This document shows positions 43,452 through 53,573 of a DNA stretch of 64,000 nucleotides, one piece after another. This DNA is from Annulohypoxylon bovei var. microspora. Its lineage: Eukaryota > Ascomycota > Sordariomycetes > Xylariales > Hypoxylaceae. The position numbers and the translations under genes were made by a program. Under the pieces are notes generated by a model. The model saw only the letters and a program-made list of their open reading frames with translations. It searched no databases and was not told where the DNA came from. The stretch is taken from the NCBI GenBank assembly GCA_022836615.1, contig MU405284.1, positions 125,111 through 189,110 of the forward strand, written 5' to 3'. The first letter of the stretch is position 1. Each line of letters starts with the position of its first letter.

Positions 43452-44390
43452 ATGGCATCCTCCACAGCTACCACCCCACTCGTCGATCACATCGTGATCC
43501 TAGTCCCCCACTCTTTCCTCTCAGCCCCACCCCCGTCGTTTTCGGAGGCGTTCCGCTTCCACCCCGGAGGCCGCCACGCCGACGGCCGTACCGAGAACTC
43601 CCTCGTGTACCTGGCCGACGGCGCGTACCTCGAGTTCATCGCCTTCGTGCCGGGTCTCGACCCCGCCGAGCGCGCCGCGCACCACTGGGGGTCGAAGAAG
43701 GAGGGCGCCGTCGTCGACTGGGCCGTCACGCTGCCGTCGACCCCGGAAGACGTAGCCGAAAGAGAAAAGGAAAAGGAAAAGGGCACAGCGGAAGAGGGCG
43801 CCGAAACGCAGGACCTGAGACAGGAGAAGTTGTTCCGCGAGGTCCAGCGCAAGGTCCGCGAGAGGAACACGGGCATCGCGTACGGCGACTTGCGACGCGG
43901 GGGTAGGATAAGGCCCGATGGCGAGGTGCTAAAGTGGAGCGTTGCGTTTGCGAGGCGCGAAGACGGTGAGCCGCTCGAGCTGGGGACTGTTCCGTTCTGG
44001 TGCGTCGACGTCACGCCCCGCTATCTCAGGGTCCCGTTCGAGCAGCCGGGCAACGCGGAACATCCATCTGGCGCGGTGGGCGTGGCTAAAGTCGAAGTTC
44101 TCCCCGCACTGTCAAAGACCGCAGAAAGCGCCAAGGGCGTCTACGATGCGCTGTTCGAGGGGAGGCGTGCTGCGGAGACCGGGGGCGAGTGGGATCTTAG
44201 CAGCCTGGCTGGCGAGAAGGTACATTCGGGGGGTGTTGTGAGGCTGGGCGCGAGGGATGGCCCGGCGAGGATCGATATCTCCTTTTTTACGGATGATGAG
44301 AGTTGGGTTGGGAGGGAGGTGGGTGGGAAGATCGACGAGGGGCATACACTTACGTTCCACCTGGTTGCCGCATCTGGAGGGGCCAAGTAA
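43452..44390 (+). CDS. Glyoxalase-like domain protein
   Basis: Single exon, 312 residues. The N-terminus VDHIVILVPHS followed by FHPGGRHADGRTENSLVYLADGAYLEFIAF matches the glyoxalase-like domain family (PF13468) of the vicinal-oxygen-chelate fold. The metal-site positions visible are the His in DHI and the Glu in YLEFIAF. A charged insert (about residues 100-125, EREKEKEKG-like) is unusual and may be a loop. The second half contains WCVDVTPRYLRVPFE and a C-terminal beta-rich segment. Members occur widely in fungi and bacteria, and substrates are mostly unknown. GC-rich codon use differs from GatB next door. No targeting signal is seen. The domain call is good; no function is claimed. Confidence 0.8.
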   Translation: MASSTATTPLVDHIVILVPHSFLSAPPPSFSEAFRFHPGGRHADGRTENSLVYLADGAYLEFIAFVPGLDPAERAAHHWGSKKEGAVVDWAVTLPSTPEDVAEREKEKEKGTAEEGAETQDLRQEKLFREVQRKVRERNTGIAYGDLRRGGRIRPDGEVLKWSVAFARREDGEPLELGTVPFWCVDVTPRYLRVPFEQPGNAEHPSGAVGVAKVEVLPALSKTAESAKGVYDALFEGRRAAETGGEWDLSSLAGEKVHSGGVVRLGARDGPARIDISFFTDDESWVGREVGGKIDEGHTLTFHLVAASGGAK

Positions 44391-44937
44391 TGTCGAGGCT
44401 ATCTTGGGAATCTCATCTAATCGCGAATTGATAGCAAGTCGACACGACCAATTTTTGCAGTAGCTACTTTGACGCACCGCTCATAGCATATAAAATGGTA
44501 CATATGCACCTTGAACCAACTATTCAGCCAAGTTAGGTTTTCATTCTCTATTGGGGGCCATTCTAAATGAATATAAAAGATATATTGCTTATGATACAAG
44601 CCGTAGTATGTAATGACTGCGGCCAGTAAATCTTACTGGCCGCGTTGTAGTCGGCCGCACTTTCGTACTCTAATGGACGTTATCTTAAGCGATAGTCACA
44701 GCCCACCCCTATCAAGTCCCTGAACTTTCTCCGGCGCATCACTACGGAGCTTAGCTATAAATCATCCCAAGGCCTGCGTTTTCCCCGCACTTCTGACCGT
44801 ACCAGCTATTGCATCGAGAGTATGACTTGCATTGCGTAAACAGTTAAAACAATGTTAGGATAAAACTTTTGAAGGTTCCAACTAGTAGCTGGGTAAGTTT
44901 GCGACCCAGGGAATCTACACTGCTATTGTCTTTGCGA
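44391..44937. other. Spacer between convergent genes
   Basis: 3' flanks of the glyoxalase-like gene and the J-protein gene. It holds a perfect hairpin described separately. No coding sequence was recognised. Confidence 0.5.
44619..44643. repeat. Perfect 11-bp inverted repeat with a 3-nt loop
   Basis: GCGGCCAGTAA, then ATC, then TTACTGGCCGC. The stem is perfect and GC-rich at its base, and lies midway between two convergent stop codons. It may fold in either transcript, or be a small palindrome without function. Confidence 0.75.
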
Positions 44938-45867
44938 TCAAGCAGAGGGGCTATTTCCGCCAGAAGCAACTGAAGCGCGAGAGTCCGTCGACGAAGCTAG
45001 CTCCCAACCCTCTCTCCGTCTCAGGAAATTTTCGATTCTCTCACGTTTGTCGAGGAATACTTGATCCATCTGCCGCTGTCTCATTTCGCGACTGATAGCC
45101 GCATGGTGCTCGTCCCTCATCTCCATAATATTCGCGGAATTCGAGTTCGCCCGCTGCACCTGACCAAGACTGCCAACAATTACAAACATGCACAACATAC
45201 TAGCGAAGAGCTGGTTGGACATGTACACCGGCTGCTGCTCCTCCTTCTTCCCGTCCCTTTCTTGATACCATCGTTCCCAATCTTCCCACGTTGCGTTCAT
45301 GCTAGCGTTGCCGGGAACGTCTCGCCATGACTTATCGGCGGCGCGGTAGAGGTTTTCCATACTCTGGACTCCGCCCCATCCCGAGCCGTATAGGTCATAG
45401 GCACGACGCTTGGTTGGGTCGCTGAGTATTTGATTCGCTGCGACAATCAACCGATAGCGCTCTAGCCGAGTTGTATGTGACAGAGAGTGATGGTGTGCAT
45501 GATGGTGTGCATGATGGTGTCTATCTGGATGGTAGAGTTTGACCAATTCATAGAACTTAGACTTGCTATAAGGTGCACTCCTCTGTTGGTCGAATATCTC
45601 GTAAGGTGTTGGCTGTGACGACGAGGGCCAAGCATGTTGCCCGTGGGAAGAGGCACCCGGCTTCTTCGGGTCATTGGAAACAGTAGCGTAGCCCCGTTTT
45701 CGAGGGGATGTACAGCCGTAGTCTTGAAATTGAGGCCACTGAGGCCATCGTGTGGTCGAATTACATGGTGACGTTATGCATTGGTTATGGTAAAGTTGTG
45801 ACGACGAAAGGAAGGAGGGGAAATTGGAGCTAGAGCAAAGCGCGACAGTTGACTTCCTGAAGATCAT
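44938..45867 (-). CDS. Mitochondrial-type J-domain protein with membrane segment
   Basis: Single exon on the minus strand, 309 residues. Residues 1-60 are Ser/Arg-rich with few acidic residues, compatible with a mitochondrial presequence. The J domain spans about residues 87-160: TPYEIFDQQR, the catalytic LYHPDR with HPD at 113-115, and SDPTKRRAYDLYGSGW. A His/Ala insertion (about 117-127) directly follows HPD and comes from a 12-bp tandem repeat. A hydrophobic helix lies at about 221-238, followed by an Arg/Glu/Met-rich tail. J proteins stimulate Hsp70 ATPase activity; a membrane-bound mitochondrial J protein that would recruit Hsp70 to the inner membrane is inferred. It is not the Mdj1 type, as the Gly/Phe and zinc modules are absent. 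Confidence 0.82.
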   Translation of the reverse strand: MIFRKSTVALCSSSNFPSFLSSSQLYHNQCITSPCNSTTRWPQWPQFQDYGCTSPRKRGYATVSNDPKKPGASSHGQHAWPSSSQPTPYEIFDQQRSAPYSKSKFYELVKLYHPDRHHHAHHHAHHHSLSHTTRLERYRLIVAANQILSDPTKRRAYDLYGSGWGGVQSMENLYRAADKSWRDVPGNASMNATWEDWERWYQERDGKKEEQQPVYMSNQLFASMLCMFVIVGSLGQVQRANSNSANIMEMRDEHHAAISREMRQRQMDQVFLDKRERIENFLRRREGWELASSTDSRASVASGGNSPSA

Positions 45868-47674
45868 AGTCTACTGATGAAGGTCATTGCTTATGAATCC
45901 CCTCGGCGAAGGGTTCATGGTTGGGAGTTGAGGCTGGTAGTCGGTGGAATTGAGGTCGTTAATAAAGAGGAATCGAAAGTACGATGGTTTGCTTCAAAGG
46001 ACCTGGATGGATAAGAGAGAGTTAATAGATCAATGGAGCTCCAAACTTGTTGTACGTTTGAAATAGCTCAAACTCGCGCAGGTCGGCAGCCCGGCAGACC
46101 GATGTACTGATTTGGTACGTATCGGCAGCATATTGAAGCGGTTGTAGGCACTTTGTCCACTATAAGGTTAGCGCTAACTCACAACTATTCCCGTCATGCG
46201 GTCATACTGTTAGGTACTTGCTTATATGTACCTTCCTACATAGATGTGTAGATAAGCAGATAAGGTTTTATGTATTATCTAAGGTTCCCAAGGTTCCTTC
46301 AGCCTCAACGTTGCGGGGTCATCCGTCAGGTCCCTTCTAATGTCGGGTCAAAGCCGGTCCGGCCGTTTTGTAATCCTGTGGCTCATGAATGACAAGAAAT
46401 GTCAATGCGCGGCGTACCTCCTTCCTGCTATCCTAGCTGCATACCTGCATTAACCCCATTGAAAACAATTTGTAGTGGGTACACATCGGATCAGCACGAT
46501 CAGATTAAAACAACCTCTTCCTCTCTAAATTCAAATCCTCTCTAAAGGCGCACCATCCACCACTTCTACCAGACGCTTCTTTTCTAAACTTAACCCTACC
46601 TCCATCCCACTCCCACTTCCACTTCAACCTCCACCTCCACCACAGCAACACAATTCCACACGCAAAACATCTTAGGTGCTTTGCAGCCTTACTCACCAGG
46701 TACACAACAAATAACAAACCTCATCTTAACCGGTCTTTTCGAGCCTGCAAAGATTCGAACTAACCCACAAACTACGTACTTCGCGAACACACATCGAGAA
46801 TCATTCTCACCATTGAAACTGACTACCTCGATCCTCGATCCTCGACCATCTTACCCGTGATTGACTACCGAACGTCCTCCCTTCGTCACTTGATATCCCC
46901 TCTCTTCACTACACTTAGTGATCTATCCGAAAGCAAACATAGTGGCTTCACCTTGTGCACATTAGGTGTTTCAGGAGTCGCCCTCTCATCCTTCATTCGA
47001 CCAAGTCGAGTTTTGCAACTTACGGGGACCCGAACTTTACAAAAGGTATGTTTACATGTTTGTATATTGGACGGTCGTGGCTCGCAGATACCGCGTCTAG
47101 TTCGGCTCCCTCTACAATTTGTCTACGCCGTCTGCCTAGATGGTATCTAGAGGCCTCCTGTTGGTGCCTGGTTAGATAATTACGTGGTCAATATTGTTTA
47201 TAATCTGAGAAACTTATACACTCCTGTTTACAGGGTCATCTAAGTTTTATTTTGTTGATTTTAGAGCTGATGAAGTTGCATACTTTAGCGTCATCCAGAC
47301 CTTTGGAATACCCACAGCTCCGCTGACTTTAAAGGAGCCAATCCACTTGCGACAATTTCACGACCTATTTCACGAATCCACGCACAAATCACCTTTCCGC
47401 CTGATGAACAGTTGTCACACCTAACCTATCTACCTCCTTAGATACGATACTTACAACACCACACCACACGCACGATAGTTCGCTCCTCCTGGAGCTTCTC
47501 ACACTTTACCACAGCAGCTAGTATCTCCTCGCACAATCACATTCTTCCCTTGCGTGTTACCTTTTCGTGGTATATGGTCCGCGCAAGAAGTTGATTATCA
47601 AACTGACATCTTGAACACCCACCAACCTCAACTCGAATCGATCCCACATCACCAACGTGGATCTTACAGACATA
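45868..47674. promoter_or_regulatory. Promoter and probable long 5' leader of DHH1
   Basis: About 1.8 kb separates the J-protein start from the DHH1 ATG. From about 46500 the plus strand is pyrimidine-rich (CTTCCACTTCAACCTCCACC-like), typical of a transcribed fungal leader. Several short upstream open frames (for example 46857-47150, 46955-47179 and 47554-47739) occur there without protein similarity. AAAAGGTATGT at about 47040-47050 looks like a 5' splice donor, so the leader may be spliced. No RNA gene was recognised. Confidence 0.45.
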
Positions 47675-49289
47675 ATGACGGACTCTTTAGCAGCGAAGTT
47701 GAGGGCTTCGACCCTCAACGATGCTCCTCAGACCGATGATTGGAAAAAGAGCCTCAACATCCCTACTCGTGACAGCAGACACCAAACAGAGGTCTGTACT
47801 AGGATTGCTGGGAGGACAAGAGACAAGCTAATCTCGTCTCTAGGACGTAACAAACACTAAGGGCTTAGAATGGGAGGATTTCAATCTTAAGCGAGACCTA
47901 CTAATGGGCATCTTCGAAGCTGGCTTTGAGAAACCCTCCCCCATCCAAGAAGAATCGATACCGGTAGCCCTAACCGGACGAGATATCCTAGCTCGAGCGA
48001 AAAACGGTACTGGCAAGACGGCAGCTTTCGTCGTACCGGCTCTAGAACGAATTAACCCCAAGGTCAACAAGATTCAATGTTTAATATTGGTGCCAACGAG
48101 AGAACTTGCTATGCAGACATCTCAGGTTTGCAAGACGCTCGGCAAGCACCTAGGGGTCAACGTCATGGTCACGACTGGAGGCACTACCCTCCGCGATGAT
48201 ATCGTCCGTCTTCAGGATCCTGTCCACATAGTAGTGGGCACTCCCGGCCGTATCCTCGATCTAGCTGGCAAGAACGTCGCCGACCTTACCGAATGCCCCA
48301 TGTTCATCATGGATGAAGCCGACAAGCTGCTTTCTATCGAGTTCACTCCTGTTATCGAGCAATTGCTTCAGTTCCATCCTAAAGATCGCCAGATCATGCT
48401 CTTCTCGGCTACGTTTCCATTGTCCGTCAAGGATTTCTCGGACAAGAACATGGAAAGACCGTATGAGATCAACCTCATGGACGAACTAACGCTACGTGGT
48501 ATCACTCAATACTATGCCTTCGTCGAAGAGAAGCAGAAGGTCCACTGTTTGAACACGCTCTTTTCTAAGCTGCAGATTAACCAGTCGATCATCTTCTGCA
48601 ACTCGACCAACCGTGTGGAACTGCTAGCCAAGAAGATAACAGAGCTTGGCTATTCATGTTTCTACAGTCACGCTAGAATGGCGCAGCACGCGCGAAACCG
48701 GGTTTTTCACGACTTCCGCAACGGTGTCTGCCGTAATCTCGTCTGTTCCGACCTTTTGACTCGTGGTATCGATATTCAGGCTGTGAATGTTGTCATCAAC
48801 TTCGACTTCCCTAAAAATGCCGAAACCTACCTTCACCGTATTGGTCGCTCTGGGCGATATGGCCATCTCGGCTTGGCCATTAATCTAATCAACTGGGATG
48901 ATAGATTTAACTTGTATAACATCGAAAAGGACTTGGGCACCGAGATCCAACCAATCCCTGCTACGATCGATAAGAGTCTTTACGTTTACGAAAACCCAGA
49001 GAGCATCCCTCGTCCGGTTAATACGTATGCCGCCAGGCCGGTGCACTCTAGTTCCCAGCTCCAGTCTAATGACCAATCTAATAACCCCTCGTCATCTCAG
49101 GGCAGAGGACAGGGTTCTCAAGGCAGTCGTGGTGGGCATTTCAACGACTTGCAGGCATCCCAATACGGCCAATCCACCCGTGGAGTAGGTCGTGGTGGCA
49201 ACCGAGGTGGAAACCGAGGTCGAGGACGTGGCTACAACAACAACAACAACTATCGTGGCGGTAGCCGTGGCCAGAGTCAGCCGTCCTAG
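47675..49289 (+). CDS. DHH1: ATP-dependent RNA helicase DHH1 (DDX6 family)
   Basis: Two exons, 47675-47791 and 47844-49289, phase 0, give 520 residues. Exon 1 supplies the N-terminus up to RDSRHQTE; exon 2 begins DVTNTKGLEWEDFNLKRDLL, a family hallmark. Helicase motifs in order: Q motif FEKPSPIQEESIP, I AKNGTGKT, Ia PTRELAMQ, II DEAD, III SATFP, V around RGIDIQAVN and VI HRIGRSGRYG. The C-terminus (about 430-520) is rich in Gln, Asn, Ser and RGG motifs, as usual for fungal orthologues. Dhh1 activates decapping and represses translation in P-bodies with Dcp2, Pat1 and Not1. The 52-nt intron has a GTCTGT donor. The first ATG in exon 1 matches the family start. Confidence 0.95.
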
Positions 49290-50938
49290 TAGGTCCGAAC
49301 TACATAAGGACGCACTTAGATCCCGTGCCAAAAATTTGGCATCGACAGGGTTCTCATGGGCTTGATCCCATTTCCACTGTACATATTTCTTCTGGATTCT
49401 TCTTGTGATTTGTAACATACCCTTTACGACTTCTGCGTTGGTTCCTTGATTTCCAAATCGTTTCTCGATCTCATGAAGGCGATTCCCTGTGCATTCAACA
49501 ACATGAGAACGGGGTACTTTACGTTTGGACGAAATCGAGGAAGGGCAAAATACGGCGTTAGGCGTTTTACATGCACCTCGATGAGGTGTTTGGCATCAGA
49601 CAAACCTTTATGCAGCATGGATGGTGTGTACCCAATGACGAGGAATGACTAGGAAGAGAGGGGAACCTTACTACATCGACGACTCCTTGCGCGCGCCGTC
49701 ATCTCATTCCCAGCATTTTTGTCCGATCAACTCACCCCTCCTCTCTACTATATTTGGTTGAATCCCATATCCAACCCCGAGAAAATTCAACGAGCACCGT
49801 CACCAAAAAACCTTACCCGTAGTTAGCAGACATCAGGACAATGCGATACATCTGCTACCCGGGCTATTCAACCTACACAATTATTATTTGCACTGCATCG
49901 ATCCGACCGCAGGAGCATTGATACTACGACGCGTAGTATCACGAATTTCAACCACAGCAAAATCTTCAATCCCAAAAAGAAATTGCCATCATCGGATGAG
50001 CAATCTGATACCTAGTTACGAATGACCTATACGTTGTGGAAGTAGTCCCGACTATGGGCAATTTAATCATCCTCATTAATAAGTATCGCATTTGAATTAT
50101 GGACGCACAACGAAGGGCTATTACGAAGACACTTGGCAATGCCTTCACTACATCGTACCCGAGTCAAGCCACTTGTACGACAAAACCAAACAACAAACTT
50201 GGAACCCAGGGTTACTTTCTGACGACGCCTCCTAATGCAACTTTAGGCGCGGTAGTGGGTTCAGTGAAGGAAAAAAACAGAAAAGAGAAAAAAAACCTTT
50301 TGAAAGGGGACGCTGGATAGACTGGAAGACTTTCGAACTAGTCACATACTTCTTTGTGGGTATGTGGGACTTGTGAGTTAGATAGTTTACTGAGCAATAT
50401 GTGGTGGCTAATTGAAGTCACTATTTTCCTTTCATTTGCTCTTTGCTACATTATCTGTGATTGCGATTGTGATTGTGATTGTTTGCGGCTTGGCTTCAGT
50501 TGGTCGTTTGAGGACATTTGCTACCATCTAGTACGATCTAGCATGACAGAGTTCTACAACATGCATGCCTAGGTAGATATGTATTTGGCAACACAATAGC
50601 AAGCATGATAACAATGGAATTGCTATGATCTGTCTTGAACTTGTGGCGGATTCTTGTTCTAGCTACATATGTATCTGGGTACTTGGTCTGTAGATCCTAC
50701 ACGACGTTGAAAGTTTGTGGAAATTTCATATTCACGGACCAATCATATCGATTTAGTTCATCGGAAAAGGAGAAATATCTCGGCCACAATCTCACACTAG
50801 GCTTACTCTAGCTAGCCTAGATTACATAATGCATGAGTTGCTACCAATAAAAGTGCCTAGTAACAATAAAATCTTCAATAAAAGAAAGTGCATAATCGCG
50901 GTTCATAACAAAGTTCTACTGAACTTTCACTTCTTACA
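49290..50938. other. Spacer between DHH1 and MSS116, no gene recognised
   Basis: 1.65 kb. The early part is probably the DHH1 3' untranslated region. Open frames at 49446-49652, 50099-50320 and 50354-50572 lack any conserved motif. A GATTGT tandem lies at about 50460-50481 and a poly-A/G stretch at 50267-50300. Confidence 0.5.
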
Positions 50939-52903
50939 ATGTTAAGAACAATAAACATTCAAAATCAAGTACCCCGGTTCTTTACTCTTTCAACCAGATT
51001 TCTATCTACTTCGTCCATTCTCGCCATGCAAGAACCACATACAACCTCATCTAAGCCTCGTCGCAGACCTGGCAGAGGTAAAAGACACCAGCAGGAATTT
51101 ACTGAAGGATTCCAAGAATCTGACACTATAATGAATGATTCACAACCAATGACTTCAAGGAGTCGCGCCCAGAATAAGGGCAGAAATGAAGGCCGCCACA
51201 TGCAAGCCCGCGCATTTTCAACCTCGAACACACTACGCAACGCCGGTTCAAGTGCACAGGCACAGGTACAGGCACAGGTTGGTACATCAGGTGTAATGGA
51301 AGCCCTCTCAAGTAATCCAGCGCCTACAGATACACCATTATTTTCCGACCTAGCGAAGGATAACCTCATTCATCCTGTCGTGCTACAGACAATCTCGCAA
51401 GATTTGAAGTTCCAGCACATGACGCCAGTGCAAGCAGCCACCATTTATCCTCTCCTGAAGGACCAATGCGATATATTAGCACAAGCTAAGACTGGAACGG
51501 GAAAGACTCTCGCATTCTTACTACCTGCCATTCAGAGGATGATCCGTCGAGAGGACGAAGGAGATAAGCGTCTAAAGGGCAAAATCTCTCTCCTTGTCAT
51601 TTCACCTACCAGAGAGCTAGCAATGCAAATCGTCAAGGAGGCACGATCTCTGCTACAACGTCTAGATCAGTTCAAGGTATGCATTGCTATCGGTGGTACA
51701 AACAAGGAAAGGGAAGAGAAGACAATCTCACAAGGCTGCGATATCTTGGTTGCCACTCCTGGCCGACTCAATGATCATCTAACCACAAACGGTAGTCCTG
51801 TCATAAAAAGCCTACAGACCCTTGATACATTGGTTTTAGATGAAGCCGATAGACTTCTAGACATGGGCTTCATCGAACCCATAAAGAAAATCATTCGATG
51901 CCTTCCTCCTCGGACCTCCAGGAAGAGACAGGGCATGCTTTTCTCCGCCACCGTTCCTGAGCACGTCAAGAAGGTGGCCGAATTAGCCTTAACCGAGGAT
52001 TTCAGAACCATCTCTACCATCGCAAAAGGCGAGGTGAGCACTCATGATCGTGTTCCACAACAGCTCATCGTAGTCCCCAATTTCTCCGACCTGGTAGCTG
52101 GACTTTTCGGTGCAATACGCCGAGAACGCGAACTTGCCGGGCCTGATGTATTCAAGGCGATAGTCTTCGCGCCAACAGCATACCTGGTGGAATTCTACGC
52201 GCAGACCCTCCAACAATATCCCGGCTTACCGACCATTGACACACTCCACTCTCGAATGTCACAAAGTAAACGAACGAAAATAACAGGAGATTTCCACCAG
52301 GCGAAAAGCCATCTTCTCTTTGCTACGGACGTCATCGCCCGAGGCATGGACTTCCCCTCGGTTACGAACGTCTTCCAAATAGGTATCCCCACGGATAAGG
52401 AATCTTACGTCCATCGACTCGGACGAACGGCCCGCGCGGGTGCAGAGGGACGAGGCACGTTTATCGTCACTTCGCATGAGACCTGGTTCCCGAACCGTGT
52501 ATTGAAAAGCATCCAGTTCGAGGAAACGCAACCCGACCTCGGCGCTCACAAAGACATTCAGCGGCTTGCCCAGAACCTGGATCCGAGTCTCCACGAGAAG
52601 ACATATCAGGCGTGGTTAGGCTACTACAAGCCCCTCAACAAACAGATGGGCTGGGACCCCGTTCGACTAGTACAGGAAGCCAACGAGCTTGCATTAAATG
52701 GCCTAGGCGCAGCCGAGGTCCCATCGATAAAGAAGAGCGTAGTCGGCAAGATGGGGCTGAAGGGCACCAAGGGGCTCAATATCCGTCCAGATGACCCAAA
52801 GTCCAAACGAGAAAAGACCGATGGCGAGGGTAATTGGGGCGCGCAGGAAGCTAAACGGCCTCGAACAAATGGAGGGTGGCATGCGAGTGGAAGGAATTTC
52901 TGA
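50939..52903 (+). CDS. MSS116: Mitochondrial DEAD-box RNA helicase, MSS116-like
   Basis: Single exon, 654 residues. The first 30 residues (Arg/Ser/Thr/Phe-rich, few acidic) look like a mitochondrial presequence. A basic Gln/Ser-rich linker runs to about 130. Helicase motifs: FQHMTPVQAATI (Q), AQAKTGTGKT (I), SPTRELAMQ (Ia), TPGRL (Ib), LDEADRLLDMGF (II), SATVP (III), IARGMDFPSV (V) and HRLGRTARAG (VI). The C-terminal extension (about 510-654) is helical then basic, as in the Mss116/CYT-19 group, which chaperones folding and splicing of mitochondrial introns. Neurospora CYT-19 is the best-studied relative. The assignment to this subfamily rests on the presequence and the C-terminal extension; symbol confidence is moderate. 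Confidence 0.9.
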   Translation: MLRTINIQNQVPRFFTLSTRFLSTSSILAMQEPHTTSSKPRRRPGRGKRHQQEFTEGFQESDTIMNDSQPMTSRSRAQNKGRNEGRHMQARAFSTSNTLRNAGSSAQAQVQAQVGTSGVMEALSSNPAPTDTPLFSDLAKDNLIHPVVLQTISQDLKFQHMTPVQAATIYPLLKDQCDILAQAKTGTGKTLAFLLPAIQRMIRREDEGDKRLKGKISLLVISPTRELAMQIVKEARSLLQRLDQFKVCIAIGGTNKEREEKTISQGCDILVATPGRLNDHLTTNGSPVIKSLQTLDTLVLDEADRLLDMGFIEPIKKIIRCLPPRTSRKRQGMLFSATVPEHVKKVAELALTEDFRTISTIAKGEVSTHDRVPQQLIVVPNFSDLVAGLFGAIRRERELAGPDVFKAIVFAPTAYLVEFYAQTLQQYPGLPTIDTLHSRMSQSKRTKITGDFHQAKSHLLFATDVIARGMDFPSVTNVFQIGIPTDKESYVHRLGRTARAGAEGRGTFIVTSHETWFPNRVLKSIQFEETQPDLGAHKDIQRLAQNLDPSLHEKTYQAWLGYYKPLNKQMGWDPVRLVQEANELALNGLGAAEVPSIKKSVVGKMGLKGTKGLNIRPDDPKSKREKTDGEGNWGAQEAKRPRTNGGWHASGRNF

Positions 52904-53573
52904 AGCTTCTAGTGGATAGGATGTTCTTATAAACGCAGAATCAGCCGACCGGGACCATAGGCCAACAATTAGCACGTTTACAGTCTTGTTAGGGGCTAGT
53001 AAGTTCTGCAACCAAGTACAAGATATTCCAAAGAGGAAAAAAACTGGACGCTGATTCCATAACAGCTCTCACAGGAGACCGGCATAACGCATGTTCGAGA
53101 TTCCGTTAGTCATCTCGGCATCGCTTGGTGCGCGATCTTTGCTCCGAGACAGGAAGGCAGGTTTGCTAGCTTGTCTATGAAGCAGTTCCCCTCTCAGCCT
53201 TTTTAGATAAGGCATTCGTACTTTGATATTAATATAGACCGCAGTGAAAGACACTTGATAGGATTGACGTGAGGCCTTTGACCATAAGTTCATGAACAGG
53301 TACTGTAGGTACATGTAATATCAATCTCCCTAAAAAGGGTGGAGCTACCCCCTCGTCCCTCGCCTTTACTAAACGGTGACAGAAGCTTGAAGCCCCCTTT
53401 TTCTCGGTGTATTGGTCCAAAGTTCGATCAACCCATGCCTCACATCGCTTCATACTATATTTGACATTATATATAGGTACCTAGTTACGCCTATTTCGTT
53501 TAGCAATGTTGACATTCCTACCAGATAAGCAATACCTAGTGAATGAGTAATGATTAACAGAATTCTTTCTATT
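52904..53573. other. Intergenic region between convergent genes
   Basis: 3' flanks of MSS116 and of the rhodopsin-domain gene. A TAGGTACCTAG palindrome lies at 53474-53484. No gene was recognised. Confidence 0.5.

Noticed and set aside
46735..46765. GTTCGAATC on the minus strand resembling a tRNA T-arm
   Set aside because: No D-arm, anticodon arm or acceptor stem could be paired around it.
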